From Streptomyces sp. KL109B (GTDB lineage Bacteria; Actinomycetota; Actinomycetes; Streptomycetales; Streptomycetaceae): DNA of 64,000 nucleotides. The notes beneath the pieces were generated by a model that ran no database searches, had not been told where the DNA came from, and was given only the letters and a program-made list of their open reading frames with translations. Position numbers and translations under genes: made by a program. The stretch lies in contig NZ_JASERL010000018.1 of assembly GCF_030766935.1 (NCBI RefSeq), positions 182,067-246,066 on the forward strand, given 5' to 3'. Of this stretch, positions 16,876 through 25,650 are shown in pieces. Positions within the stretch are counted from its first letter, which is position 1, and each line of letters opens with the position of its first letter.

Positions 16876-17901
16876 TCAGAGCTTCACGACCATCTTTCCG
16901 GTGTTGTCGCCGCGCAGAACGCCCATGAACGCCTCCAGGTTGTTCTCGATGCCCTCGACGACCGTCTCGCGGTACTTCAGCTCACCGGAGCGCACCCACG
17001 CGCCGACCTCCTGCACGAACTGCGGCTGCAGGTCGTAGTGGTCGCCGACGAGGAAGCCCTCGATGCGGCCGCGGGTCTGGATCAGGCGGGAGAGGTTGCG
17101 CGGGCCGGGGGCCGGCTCCGTGTTGTTGTAGACGGAGATGGCGCCGCAGATGGCGATGCGGCCGTCGCGGTTGAGGCGCGCGATGGCGGCCTCCAGGTGG
17201 TCACCGCCGACGTTGTCGAAGTAGACGTCGATGCCGTCGGGGGCGGCCTCCTTCAGCTGCGTGTGGACGTCGCCCGTCTTGTAGTTGAAGGCGGCGTCGA
17301 AGCCGTACTCCTCCAGGAGCAGCTTGACCTTCTCGTCCGATCCGGCCGAGCCGATGACCCGCGAGGCGCCCTTGAGCTTGGCGATCTGGCCGACCTGGCC
17401 GCCGACCGCGCCCGCCGCACCGGACACGAAGACACTGTCGCCCTCCTTGAAGGAGAGGGTGCGCAGCAGGCCCGCGTACGCGGTCAGGCCGGTCATGCCG
17501 AGGACACCGAGGTACGTGGACAGGGGCGCGGCGTCCGGGTCGACCTTCACGGCCTGCTTCGCGTCGAACGTCGCGTACTCGCGCCAGCCGAAGAAGTGCA
17601 GCACGTGGTCGCCGACGGCCACGCCCTCGTCGTTCGAGGCGAGCACGACGCCGACGGCGCCGGCCTGCATGGCCTTGCCCAGCTCGTACGGGGCGACGTA
17701 CGACTTCGCCGCCGACATGCGGCCGCGCATGTACGGGTCCACGGAGACGTACAGGTTCTTGACCAGGACCTGGCCGGGGCCCGGCTCGGCCACCGGGGCC
17801 TCGCGCAGCTCGAAGTCCTCGGGCTTGGGCCAGCCGACGGGGCGGCTGATCAGGGCCCACTCGCGGCCGGTGGCGGGGATCTGGGGGGTGTCGGCGGTCA
17901 T
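16876..17901 (-). CDS. Zinc-independent NADPH-dependent MDR oxidoreductase (CurA-like)
   Basis: A 341-residue medium-chain dehydrogenase of the leukotriene-B4 dehydrogenase/2-alkenal reductase group (CurA/YncB-like), which reduces activated C=C bonds with NADPH. The nucleotide motif VSGAAGAVGGQVGQIAKLKG, the DPYMRGRM signature near residue 55 and YFDNVGG are present, and zinc-binding Cys residues are absent. AAGGAT precedes the ATG. It is divergent from a MarR gene, and the shared spacer has two MarR-like palindromes, so control by MarR is likely. Confidence 0.92.
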   Translation of the reverse strand: MTADTPQIPATGREWALISRPVGWPKPEDFELREAPVAEPGPGQVLVKNLYVSVDPYMRGRMSAAKSYVAPYELGKAMQAGAVGVVLASNDEGVAVGDHVLHFFGWREYATFDAKQAVKVDPDAAPLSTYLGVLGMTGLTAYAGLLRTLSFKEGDSVFVSGAAGAVGGQVGQIAKLKGASRVIGSAGSDEKVKLLLEEYGFDAAFNYKTGDVHTQLKEAAPDGIDVYFDNVGGDHLEAAIARLNRDGRIAICGAISVYNNTEPAPGPRNLSRLIQTRGRIEGFLVGDHYDLQPQFVQEVGAWVRSGELKYRETVVEGIENNLEAFMGVLRGDNTGKMVVKL

Positions 17902-17959
17902 GCGGTTGATCCTTTGTCGAGAGGGTGGAAGCGCCAGGCCGAAGCATCAGCGAAAATAC

Positions 17960-18020
17960 TTCAGTACCTGAAACAACCATGCTCCTGAATATTTCATGAT
18001 GTCAAGCAACTGGGTACGCT
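17960..18020 (+). promoter_or_regulatory. MarR-type palindromes and leaderless promoter
   Basis: Two inverted repeats lie in the divergent spacer: TTCAG-TAC-CTGAA (17960-17972) and TGAATATTTCA (17986-17996). A -10-like TACGCT at 18015-18020 places the start of transcription at about the ATG at 18028, implying a leaderless MarR mRNA. Binding by the MarR protein is inferred. Confidence 0.6.
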
Positions 18021-18027
18021 GGTGAGC

Positions 18028-18465
18028 ATGGCCGCTACGCGTACCCCCCGCACCGATCCGCTCACCCTTGAGGTCGTCGAGCTGATCGGGGAGATCGTCG
18101 CGCGCTATCACCAGGAGTACGAGGAGGTCGCCTCGCGGCACGGACTGACCGGGGCGCAGGCGCGGGTGCTCGGGCTGCTCTCGCTCGAACCGCTGCCGAT
18201 GCGGCAGGTGGCGCAGCGCCTGAAGTGCGAGCCGTCGAACGTGACGGGGATCGTGGACCGCCTGGAGGGCCGGGGCCTCGTGGAGCGGCAGCCCTCGCCG
18301 GGCGACCGGCGGGTGAAGGTAGCCGCCACGACTACGGAGGGGCGGCGGATCGCGCGGGCCCTGCGCGAGTCGCTCGACTTCGCGCGGGAGCCGCTGGCGG
18401 GGCTTTCGCAGGAGGAGCGGGTGCTGTTCCGGGACATGTTGCGGCGGATGCTCGGGGTCGACTGA
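18028..18465 (+). CDS. MarR-family transcriptional regulator
   Basis: A 145-residue winged-helix regulator with the MarR core: recognition helix in CEPSNVTGIVDRLEGRGLVER and wing in PSPGDRRVKVAATTTEG. The ATG at 18028 is preferred over the GTG at 18022 because the -10 box suggests a leaderless mRNA. It has a single Cys (LKCEPSN) just before the recognition helix, not the N-terminal Cys of OhrR. It probably represses the divergent alkenal/quinone reductase-like gene in response to an electrophile or phenolic ligand (inference). Confidence 0.92.
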   Translation: MAATRTPRTDPLTLEVVELIGEIVARYHQEYEEVASRHGLTGAQARVLGLLSLEPLPMRQVAQRLKCEPSNVTGIVDRLEGRGLVERQPSPGDRRVKVAATTTEGRRIARALRESLDFAREPLAGLSQEERVLFRDMLRRMLGVD

Positions 18466-18467
18466 GG

Positions 18468-18541
18468 CCGGTCCGGTCCACTCCGGTCCGATCCGGTTCG
18501 CGTCGGTCCGGTCCGATCCGGCCCACTCCGGTCCGGTCCGG
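18468..18541. repeat. Simple-sequence repeat of TCCGG
   Basis: About fourteen imperfect copies of the pentamer TCCGG/TCCGA run between the MarR stop and the stop of the convergent zinc-ribbon gene. Such an array is prone to slippage. No clear terminator hairpin is present. Confidence 0.75.
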
Positions 18542-18550
18542 TGAAAGGGC

Positions 18551-19201
18551 CTAGGTGCACCACCACAGCAGGCGCTCGCACGTCTCGGACGGGCTCGGTT
18601 GCGCGGTGGGCGTGGTGGAGGCCGAGCGGGTCGGTGCGGGCGTCGGGCGGGAGCTCGGGGACGTACGGCCTTCGGAGGTGGCCGGGGCCGGCGTCGGCCG
18701 GTGGTGGGTCGCGGCGGCGTCCTCCGGTGTGGAGCCCCGCGTGCGGTCCGGCCGCGGCGACGTCGGGGCGGGGGCCGGTGACGTACGCGAGGCGCGGGAC
18801 GCCGGTGGGGTGGAGCGCTCGGCCGTGGCGGACGGGGATGCGGGGTCGGCGTCGCGCGTCGCGGCGGCGGACGTGTCCGGTGCCGCCCGAGTGGTGGCGC
18901 TGTCCGGGGGGTCGCCGAGGACCGCGTCGACGCCGAGCCCGATGCCGGTCACGGCGACCGCGAGACCGGCCACGCCGAGCAGCACCCGGCCGCGCCGCCG
19001 GGGGCGCGCGGAACGGTGCGAGGTGCGTCGGCGACGGGTCCGTACCGGCGCGGCGGCTCCGCCTGACGTCTCGTCAACCTCCGCCTCCTGAGCGGCGATC
19101 CACTCCCCGTGCGCGCGCACGGCGGCGACCGGGGTGCCGCAACCCGGGCAGGCCAGGGCGCCGTTGAGGTGTCTGCGGCATGGATGGCAGTAATCGTCCA
19201 T
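18551..19201 (-). CDS. Zinc-ribbon, single-pass membrane protein of unknown function
   Basis: A 216-residue protein in three parts: an N-terminal zinc ribbon (Cys5, Cys8, Cys18, Cys21 in CHPCRR and CPGCGTP), a basic stretch and one transmembrane helix near residues 72-94, and a long outer tail of Pro/Ser/Thr/Ala ending CERLLWWCT. The layout suggests a cytoplasmic zinc ribbon with a disordered external tail, comparable in architecture to membrane-anchored zinc-ribbon or anti-sigma-like proteins. The ATG at 19201 is preferred over a TTG six bases upstream. Function is unknown. Confidence 0.75.
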   Translation of the reverse strand: MDDYCHPCRRHLNGALACPGCGTPVAAVRAHGEWIAAQEAEVDETSGGAAAPVRTRRRRTSHRSARPRRRGRVLLGVAGLAVAVTGIGLGVDAVLGDPPDSATTRAAPDTSAAATRDADPASPSATAERSTPPASRASRTSPAPAPTSPRPDRTRGSTPEDAAATHHRPTPAPATSEGRTSPSSRPTPAPTRSASTTPTAQPSPSETCERLLWWCT

Positions 19202-19280
19202 GACCAACGGAGGCTAGGCGGCGGACCGATGGAGGGAAAAGCCTGTCCTGTGAAACTTCTGTACGGAACATGACCTGGGT

Positions 19281-19384
19281 CGACCGTTCGCCGACCGTTC
19301 GCCGACTGGTGCAGACCCATTGACACCCCTGTGGGCCCGACTTACTGTCTCGCCAGCATTTCGAACGTGGGACGAAATTTCGAA
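19281..19384 (+). promoter_or_regulatory. Strong promoter and paired TTCGAA operator of the sugar-acid operon
   Basis: TTGACA (19320-19325), a 17-bp spacer and TACTGT (19343-19348) form a near-consensus promoter. Immediately downstream are two TTCGAA palindromes (19360-19365 and 19379-19384), a position expected for repression. Upstream, the 11-mer CGACCGTTCGC is repeated in tandem at 19281-19302. Similar TTCGAA pairs occur at the arabinan operon promoter, which points to the IclR protein at 45376 (inference). Confidence 0.75.
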
Positions 19385-19404
19385 CAGCACAGGGGGCAAC
19401 TGCC

Positions 19405-20577
19405 TTGCGGATCACGGGAATCAGCACACATGTGGTCGGGACTCCGTGGCGGAACCTGACCTACGTACAGGTGCACACCGACGAAGGACTCACAGGTGTC
19501 GGTGAGACCCGGATGCTGGGACACACCGACGCGCTCATCGGGTACTTGCACGAGGCCGAGGCCAACCACATTGTCGGCTCCGATCCGTTCGCCGTCGAGG
19601 ATCTCGTACGGCGAATGAAGTACGGCGACTACGGGCGGGCCGGCGAGATCGTCATGTCCGGCATCGCGGTGATCGAGATGGCCTGCTGGGACATCAAGGG
19701 CAAGGCCCTCGGCGTACCGGTGTGGCAGCTGCTCGGCGGGAAGGTGACCGACAGGGTCAAGGCGTACGCGAACGGCTGGTACACGACCGAGCGCACGCCG
19801 GAGGCGTACCACAAGGCCGCGCAGGCGGTGATGGAGCGCGGGTACAAGGCGCTGAAGATCGACCCGTTCGGCACCGGGCACTTCGAGCTGGACCACGAAC
19901 AGTCCCTGTACGCCGTGTCGTTGATCGAGGCGGTGCGCGACGCCATCGGGCCCGACGCCGAGCTGATGCTGGAGATGCACGGGCGCTTCTCCCCCGCGAC
20001 CGCCGTCCGGCTGGCCAAGGACCTCGCGCCGTTCCGGCCCGCGTGGCTGGAGGAGCCGGTGCCGCCGGAGAACCTCAAGGCGCTGGAGAAGGTGGCCGCG
20101 AAGGTGGAGATGCCGGTGGCGACCGGTGAGCGGATCCACGACCGGATCGAGTTCCGGGAGCTGTTCGAGAGCCAGGCCGTGGACATTCTGCAGCCCGACG
20201 TCGGCCATATCGGCGGCATTTGGGAGACGCGGAAGCTGGCGGCCACGGCGGAGACGCACTACATGCTGGTCGCGCCGCACAATGTGGGTGGGCCTGTTCT
20301 TACGGCCGCGTCGCTCCAAGTGGGCTTCACCTCGCCCAACTTCAAGATTCTGGAGCACTTCAACGACTTCGCGGACGCCGAGATCAAGAAGGTGGTGAAG
20401 GGGGCGCCGAAGGTCGACCCGGAGACGGGGTGCTTCGAGCTGTCGCACGAGCCGGGGCTCGGGGTCGAGCTCGATGTCGACGCCGCCGCCGAATTCCCGC
20501 AGCAGCAGGCCCGGTTCGACCTGTGGGCCGAGGGCTGGGAGAAGCGCGACCCATCGGCGACCAAGGCCGCGACGTGA
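19405..20577 (+). CDS. Enolase-superfamily sugar-acid dehydratase
   Basis: A 390-residue member of the mandelate racemase/muconate-lactonizing group, closest in pattern to galactonate-type dehydratases, which remove water from aldonic acids to give 2-keto-3-deoxy acids. Visible active-site residues: Lys151-Ile-Asp153 on strand 2, Glu190 and His192 in LEMHGRFSP, Glu217 in WLEEPVPPEN, Glu242 in ATGERIHDR, His268 in QPDVGHIGG and His292 in APHNVGGPV. The first metal ligand is Glu rather than the Asp of DgoD. The start is TTG at 19405 after AGGGGG. The stop overlaps the dehydrogenase start (GTGA). The exact sugar acid is not readable; context suggests a plant-derived aldonate. Confidence 0.9.
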   Translation: MRITGISTHVVGTPWRNLTYVQVHTDEGLTGVGETRMLGHTDALIGYLHEAEANHIVGSDPFAVEDLVRRMKYGDYGRAGEIVMSGIAVIEMACWDIKGKALGVPVWQLLGGKVTDRVKAYANGWYTTERTPEAYHKAAQAVMERGYKALKIDPFGTGHFELDHEQSLYAVSLIEAVRDAIGPDAELMLEMHGRFSPATAVRLAKDLAPFRPAWLEEPVPPENLKALEKVAAKVEMPVATGERIHDRIEFRELFESQAVDILQPDVGHIGGIWETRKLAATAETHYMLVAPHNVGGPVLTAASLQVGFTSPNFKILEHFNDFADAEIKKVVKGAPKVDPETGCFELSHEPGLGVELDVDAAAEFPQQQARFDLWAEGWEKRDPSATKAAT

Positions 20578-21626
20578 GTTCCGCCGTCGCGGGTTCCGCC
20601 GCCGCTGGTTCCGCTGCCGCTGGTTCCGCCGTCGTCGTCGACGCGCCGGGGCGGCACCGGGTCGTGCCGCACGAGCCCGTGGCGCCCGGCCCCGGCGAGG
20701 CGCGGGTGCGGGTGCACGCCGTGGGGATCTGCGGCAGCGACCGCGAGGTCTACCAGGGCAACAGGCCCGAGGGGTACGTGCGTTACCCGCTGACGCCGGG
20801 CCACGAGTGGTCCGGCGTCGTGGAGGCGGTCGGCGACGCGGTGCCGGAGGCGCTGGTCGGCCGGAAGGTCGTCGGCGAGGGCTTCCGGAACTGCCAGGTG
20901 TGCGAGCGGTGCCACGCCGGTGAGACGACGCTGTGCACGCACGGCTACGAGGAGACCGGGTTCACTCAACCCGGCGCCATGGCCACGACGTTGACGCTGC
21001 CCGCGCGGCTCCTGCACACGCTGCCCGACGACGCCGACCTCACCGCCGCCGCGCTGCTCGAACCCGCCGCGTGCATCGCCGCCGCCGCGTTGAAGGCGGA
21101 GGCCCTGCCGGGGCAGCGGGTGGGGGTGGTGGGGACCGGGACGCTCGGGATGTTCGCGGTGCAGTTCCTCGCGGCGGCGTCTCCGGCACAGCTGGTGTGC
21201 GTGGGGACGCGGGGCGAACGGGCCGCTCTGGCACGGCGGTTCGGGGCGAGCGAGTTTCTGCTGCGTACCGATGTGCTGCCGGACGATCTCGACGTCGTGA
21301 TCGAGACGGCCGGGTCCGCGTCCGCGGCGCGTACGTCCGCGGCGATGGTGCGGCGGGGCGGGCGGCTCGTGCTCACCGGGATTCCGGCGGCCGGGGCGGC
21401 GGAGGGGCTCGATCCCACGGATCTGGTGGTGCGGCAGGTGGAGGTGCGGACCGTGTTCGGGGCCGCGCCGGACGCCTGGGCGCATGCGGTGCGGATGTTC
21501 GGGGCGGGGCTGTTGGATCCGGTGCCGCTGGTGACGCACGAGGTGCCGTTGGGGCGGTTCGCCGAGGCCATCGAGTGGGTGGGGGCGGGTGATCCAGCCG
21601 TGGGGAAGGTGTTGTTGCGGCCGTAA
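20574..21626 (+). CDS. Zinc-dependent sugar/polyol dehydrogenase
   Basis: A 350-residue medium-chain alcohol dehydrogenase. Catalytic zinc ligands Cys53 (ICGSD) and His77-Glu78 (PGHEW), a complete structural zinc cluster (Cys107, 110, 113, 121) and the Rossmann motif VGVVGTGTLGMFAVQ are present. The GTG start overlaps the dehydratase stop by four bases, so the two are translationally coupled. The first 20 residues are an Ala-Gly-Ser repeat made by a short DNA duplication (AAGSAAAGSA). It probably oxidises a sugar or a pathway alcohol with NAD(P). Confidence 0.9.
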   Translation: MSSAVAGSAAAGSAAAGSAVVVDAPGRHRVVPHEPVAPGPGEARVRVHAVGICGSDREVYQGNRPEGYVRYPLTPGHEWSGVVEAVGDAVPEALVGRKVVGEGFRNCQVCERCHAGETTLCTHGYEETGFTQPGAMATTLTLPARLLHTLPDDADLTAAALLEPAACIAAAALKAEALPGQRVGVVGTGTLGMFAVQFLAAASPAQLVCVGTRGERAALARRFGASEFLLRTDVLPDDLDVVIETAGSASAARTSAAMVRRGGRLVLTGIPAAGAAEGLDPTDLVVRQVEVRTVFGAAPDAWAHAVRMFGAGLLDPVPLVTHEVPLGRFAEAIEWVGAGDPAVGKVLLRP

Positions 21627-21701
21627 GTGGGCGCCTGCGGCGGGCCTTTCCCCCAAGCCCCGCCCCTTCCCGAAATGGCGCTCCGCGCCGGGGGTGACGC
21701 C

Positions 21702-21749
21702 TCGGGGCTCTGCCCCGGGCCCCGCTGCTCAATCGCCGCAGGGGCTCCC
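21702..21749. repeat. Dispersed GC-rich repeat, copy b
   Basis: Same element and orientation as copy a (core GGGGCTCTGCCCCGGGCCCC, then GCTGCTCAATCGCCGCAG). It sits in the gap between the dehydrogenase and the U32-like gene, inside the presumed operon, where it could form a strong RNA hairpin. Confidence 0.8.
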
Positions 21750-21797
21750 ATGGACCGAACCTCATCCGAAATGTCGAACGATCCGAAAAGGAACACC

Positions 21798-22757
21798 GTG
21801 AGCGACTACTCACCCCGCCGTCCCGGCGAACCCGCCCTGTCCTCGCTCGGCCTCGGCGCCCCCGAGCCCGACCCCGCCGACGCCTCGCCCCACACGTTTC
21901 CCGACGGCGGCACCTGGCGTACCGAGATCCCTTCGGTCGAAGGGCCGGAGGCGCTCGCCACCGTGCTCAAGGAGTCGTCCCGGCTCGACGTGCCGATCCA
22001 CCGGATCAGCCAGGGCAGCGGCATCTGGATGCTGCGGGACGCCGAGATCGTGGAGATGGTCGAGGCGACCGCCGAGCGGGACATCGAGCTGTGCCTGTTC
22101 ACCGGGCCGCGCGGCACCTGGGACACCGGCGCCTCCGTGCGGACCGACTCGGGCGGGGCCGGGCTGCGGGCGCGGGGGCACGACGCCGTCGCCGGGTGCG
22201 TCGAAGACGCCGTGCGGGCAACCGAGTTGGGCGTCAAGTGCCTGCTCGTCGCCGACGAGGGGGTGCTGTGGACGCTGCACCGGGCGCGCGCCAAGGGCGT
22301 CATTCCCGCCGACACCACCCTCAAGGTGTCCGCGCTCGTCGGGCCCGTGAACCCGGCCTCGTACGCCGTGTACGAGCGGCTCGGGGCCGACTCGCTGAAC
22401 GTGCCGAGCGATCTCACGCTCGCGCATCTCACCGAGATCCGGAGGGTGTCCGCCGCGCCGATGGACATGTACGTCGAGGCGCCGGACGACCTCGGGGGCT
22501 ATGTCCGGATGTACGAGATCGCCGAACTCATCAGGCGCGGCGCCCCGTTGTACCTGAAGTTCGGGCTCGCGAAGGCGCCGGCGATCTATCCGTACGGGGC
22601 CCAGCTGCGCGACGTCACCCTGGACACCGCCCGCGAGCGGGTGCGCCGGGGGCGGCTCGCGCTCGATCTGCTGGCACGGCACGGGGCCGACGGCGGGATG
22701 TCTCCGTTGGGCTCGCGGCTGCCCGGGACGCTGAGCCGGTTCGACACGGGCGAATAA
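21798..22757 (+). CDS. U32-peptidase-like protein of the sugar-acid operon
   Basis: A 319-residue cytoplasmic protein resembling members annotated as U32 family peptidase (TIM-barrel-like). Conserved-looking blocks are DVPIHRISQGSGIWMLRDAEI, IELCLFTGPRGTWDTGASV and RRGAPLYLKFGLAKAPAIYPYG. It lacks the C-terminal region usual in collagenase-type U32 enzymes. The GTG at 21798 follows AAGGA; upstream frame sequence is the dispersed repeat. Being between a sugar dehydrogenase and a sugar importer argues for a carbohydrate role, such as an aldolase- or isomerase-like step, rather than proteolysis (inference). Confidence 0.75.
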   Translation: MSDYSPRRPGEPALSSLGLGAPEPDPADASPHTFPDGGTWRTEIPSVEGPEALATVLKESSRLDVPIHRISQGSGIWMLRDAEIVEMVEATAERDIELCLFTGPRGTWDTGASVRTDSGGAGLRARGHDAVAGCVEDAVRATELGVKCLLVADEGVLWTLHRARAKGVIPADTTLKVSALVGPVNPASYAVYERLGADSLNVPSDLTLAHLTEIRRVSAAPMDMYVEAPDDLGGYVRMYEIAELIRRGAPLYLKFGLAKAPAIYPYGAQLRDVTLDTARERVRRGRLALDLLARHGADGGMSPLGSRLPGTLSRFDTGE

Positions 22758-22845
22758 CGTTCCGCGCACGCAACTTCCCAGAACTGGACAGGGCCGCGCA
22801 GAATCCAACGCATCTCCACTCGGTCTACCCCGGTCAACCTCCGGG

Positions 22846-22891
22846 CCGCGCACGGGACTTCGCACCGACCCCGCGCAACGGACTTCGCACC
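22846..22891. repeat. Direct repeat upstream of chvE
   Basis: A 21-base unit at 22846-22866 recurs at 22871-22891 with two differences (period 25); both contain GGACTTCGCACC. It lies in the 172-base gap before chvE and could be a regulator site or part of an internal promoter region. Confidence 0.55.
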
Positions 22892-22929
22892 ACCCGCTTT
22901 TGTGCACTCACACATCAAGGATGATGACC

Positions 22930-24048
22930 ATGCGAAACCGCCGAGCCGTTCTCACCGCGATAGCCGCCTCCGCCTCCCTCGCGCTCACCCTGTCCGCGTG
23001 CGGCCAGAACAGTGAGGGCGGAAGCAAGGACGAGAAGAAGAGCGCGAAGGGCTCCACCGTCGGCATCGCGATGCCGACGAAGTCCTCCGAGCGGTGGATC
23101 GCCGACGGCAACAACGTCGTCAAGTCGCTGAAGGCGAAGGGGTACAAGACCAAGCTGGCGTTCGGCGAGGACGACCCCGACCAGCAGGTCTCGCAGATCG
23201 AGAACATGATCACGCAGGGCGTCTCCGCCCTGATCATCGCCGCGATCGACAACAAGTCCCTCAACAACGTCCTCCAGGAAGCCAAGGACGCGAACATCCC
23301 GGTCATCGCGTACGACCGGCTGATCCTCGACTCGAAGAACGTCGACTACTACGCGACGTTCGACAACGAGAAGGTCGGCGAGCTGCAGGCCGGCGCCATC
23401 GTGAAGAAGCTGGGGCTCGACGCGGGCAAGAAGGGCCCGTTCAACCTGGAGCTGTTCGCCGGTTCCAACGACGACAACAACACCAAGTACTTCTTCAACG
23501 GCGCGATGTCCGTGCTCAAGCCGTACATCGACAAGAAGCAGCTGGTCGTGAAGTCCGGGCAGACCAAGCTCAACCAGGTCACCACGCTGCGCTGGGACGG
23601 CGCCACCGCGCAGAAGCGCATGGACGACATCCTCACCTCCACGTACAAGGGCACCAACAAGGTCGACGCGGTGCTCTCGCCGTACGACGGCATCTCCATC
23701 GGCATCCTGTCCGCCCTGAAGTCCGACGACTACGGCACGAAGGCCAAGCCGCTGCCGGTGGTCTCCGGTCAGGACGCCGAGGTCGCCTCCGTGAAGTCGA
23801 TCATCGCGGGCCAGCAGTACGCGACGGTCTACAAGGACACCCGCAAGCTCGCCGAGGTCTCGGTGGACATGGTCGACGACGTGCTGAACGACAAGAAGCC
23901 CAAGGTCAACGACACGAAGACGTATGACAACGGTGCCAAGGTCGTGCCCTCGTACCTGCTCACCCCGGTCAGCGTCGACAAGACCAACTACGAGAAGACG
24001 CTCATCGACAGCGGCTACTACACCAAGTCCGACCTGGGCCTGAAGTAA
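22930..24048 (+). CDS. chvE: Monosaccharide ABC transporter substrate-binding lipoprotein (ChvE-like)
   Basis: A 372-residue periplasmic-binding-protein-fold lipoprotein of the CUT2 class. The signal peptide ends at LTLSAC with Cys24 as the lipidated residue. The mature start GIAMPTKSSERWIADGNNVV and the later DAVLSPYDGISIGILSAL and VVSGQDAE blocks match ChvE, the multiple-monosaccharide receptor that binds arabinose, galactose, xylose or glucose in other bacteria. The ATG at 22930 has AAGG nine bases upstream; ATGs at 22921 and 22924 are alternatives. It is the first transporter gene, followed by mmsA and mmsB. Confidence 0.93.
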   Translation: MRNRRAVLTAIAASASLALTLSACGQNSEGGSKDEKKSAKGSTVGIAMPTKSSERWIADGNNVVKSLKAKGYKTKLAFGEDDPDQQVSQIENMITQGVSALIIAAIDNKSLNNVLQEAKDANIPVIAYDRLILDSKNVDYYATFDNEKVGELQAGAIVKKLGLDAGKKGPFNLELFAGSNDDNNTKYFFNGAMSVLKPYIDKKQLVVKSGQTKLNQVTTLRWDGATAQKRMDDILTSTYKGTNKVDAVLSPYDGISIGILSALKSDDYGTKAKPLPVVSGQDAEVASVKSIIAGQQYATVYKDTRKLAEVSVDMVDDVLNDKKPKVNDTKTYDNGAKVVPSYLLTPVSVDKTNYEKTLIDSGYYTKSDLGLK

Positions 24049-24099
24049 CCCGGACAGGTACCGGTACACGTCCCAGAGATCTCAGAGAAGGGCACGACC

Positions 24100-25650
24100 A
24101 TGGCGGGACCCGTCCTGGAAATGCGCTCGATCGTCAAGACCTTTCCCGGCGTCAAGGCGCTGTCGGACGTCTCCCTGAGCGTCCGTCCCGGCGAGGTCCA
24201 CGCCATCTGCGGGGAGAACGGCGCCGGAAAGTCCACCCTCATGAAGGTGCTCTCCGGCGTCCACCCGCACGGAAGTTACGAGGGGGACATCCTCTTCGAC
24301 GGGGAGCACTGCGCGTTCAAGGACATCAACGCGTCCGAGAAGCGCGGCATCGTCATCATCCACCAGGAGCTGGCGCTCGTGCCGTTCCTGTCGATCGCCG
24401 AGAACATGTTCCTCGGCAACGAGCACGCGAGCCGCGGCTTCATCAACTGGCACGAGACGCTCGGCCACGCGACGCGGCAGCTGCGCAGGGTGGGCCTGAA
24501 CGAGAACCCCAACACCCGCGTCGCCGACATCGGGGTGGGCAAGCAGCAGCTCGTGGAGATCGCCAAGGCGCTCGCCAAGGAAGTGAAGCTGCTGATCCTC
24601 GACGAGCCGACGGCCTCGCTGAACGACGAGGACTCCGACACGCTCCTCGATCTGATCCTGGAGCTGAAGGACCAGGGCATCACCTCGATCATCATCTCGC
24701 ACAAGCTGAACGAGATCCGCAAGGTCGCCGACTCGGTGACGATCCTGCGCGACGGGCGCACCGTCGAGACCCTCGACGTACGGGCCCCGGAGACCACCGA
24801 GGACCGGATCATCTCCGGCATGGTCGGCCGCGACCTCGACAACCGGTTCCCCGACCGCACCCCGCACCACCCGGAGGCGGGCGCCGCGCCCGCCATGGAG
24901 ATCCGCAACTGGACGGTGCACCACCCCATCGACCGGGAGCGCAAGGTCGTCGACGACGTCTCGCTCACCGTGCGCCGCGGCGAGATCGTCGGCATCGCGG
25001 GCCTGATGGGCGCGGGCCGCACCGAGCTGGCGATGAACGTCTTCGGGCGGACGTACGGCAGATACGCGGGCGGCGTGGTCCTGAAGGACGGCGCGGAGAT
25101 CAGCACCCGGCACGTCGCCGACGCCGTCGGCCACGGGATCGCGTACGTCACCGAGGACCGCAAGCACTACGGCCTCAACCTCATCGACACCATCGGCCGC
25201 AACATCACGATGAGCGCCCTCGGCAAGGTCGCCAGGCGCGGGGTCGTCGACGAGCACGAGGAGCGGCAGGTCGCCGAGGGCTACCGCAAGTCGATGAACA
25301 TCAAGGCCCCGACGGTCTTCGAACCGGCGGGCAAGCTGTCGGGCGGCAACCAGCAGAAGGTCGTCCTCAGCAAGTGGATCTTCGCGGGTCCCGATGTGCT
25401 GATCCTCGACGAGCCGACGCGCGGCATCGACGTCGGCGCCAAGTACGAGATCTACACGGTCATCGACAAGCTGGCCGCCGAGGGCAAGGCGGTCGTCTTC
25501 ATCTCCTCCGAGCTGCCCGAGCTGCTCGGCATGTGCGACCGCATCTACACGATGGCCGCGGGCCGCCTCACCGGCGAGCTGCCGCGCGCCGAGGCGACGC
25601 AGGAATCGCTGATGCGCCTGATGACGAAGGACAAAGAGGTAGCGCGATGA
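24100..25650 (+). CDS. mmsA: Monosaccharide ABC transporter ATP-binding protein
   Basis: A 516-residue protein with two fused ABC domains, as in all CUT2 (RbsA/MmsA/GguA) ATPases. The first domain has a full Walker A (GENGAGKST from residue 38) and the LLILDEPTASLNDED Walker B. The second has the family's degenerate Walker A (GLMGAGRTEL), signature LSGGNQQKV and LILDEPTRGIDVG. It energises uptake of the sugar bound by ChvE. It starts 51 bases after chvE, and its stop overlaps the mmsB start. Confidence 0.95.
   Translation: MAGPVLEMRSIVKTFPGVKALSDVSLSVRPGEVHAICGENGAGKSTLMKVLSGVHPHGSYEGDILFDGEHCAFKDINASEKRGIVIIHQELALVPFLSIAENMFLGNEHASRGFINWHETLGHATRQLRRVGLNENPNTRVADIGVGKQQLVEIAKALAKEVKLLILDEPTASLNDEDSDTLLDLILELKDQGITSIIISHKLNEIRKVADSVTILRDGRTVETLDVRAPETTEDRIISGMVGRDLDNRFPDRTPHHPEAGAAPAMEIRNWTVHHPIDRERKVVDDVSLTVRRGEIVGIAGLMGAGRTELAMNVFGRTYGRYAGGVVLKDGAEISTRHVADAVGHGIAYVTEDRKHYGLNLIDTIGRNITMSALGKVARRGVVDEHEERQVAEGYRKSMNIKAPTVFEPAGKLSGGNQQKVVLSKWIFAGPDVLILDEPTRGIDVGAKYEIYTVIDKLAAEGKAVVFISSELPELLGMCDRIYTMAAGRLTGELPRAEATQESLMRLMTKDKEVAR

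Noticed and set aside
18028..18465. MarR protein as OhrR regulating the ohr gene
   Set aside because: It lacks the N-terminal peroxide-sensing Cys, and its palindromes are in the spacer of the oxidoreductase, not of ohr.
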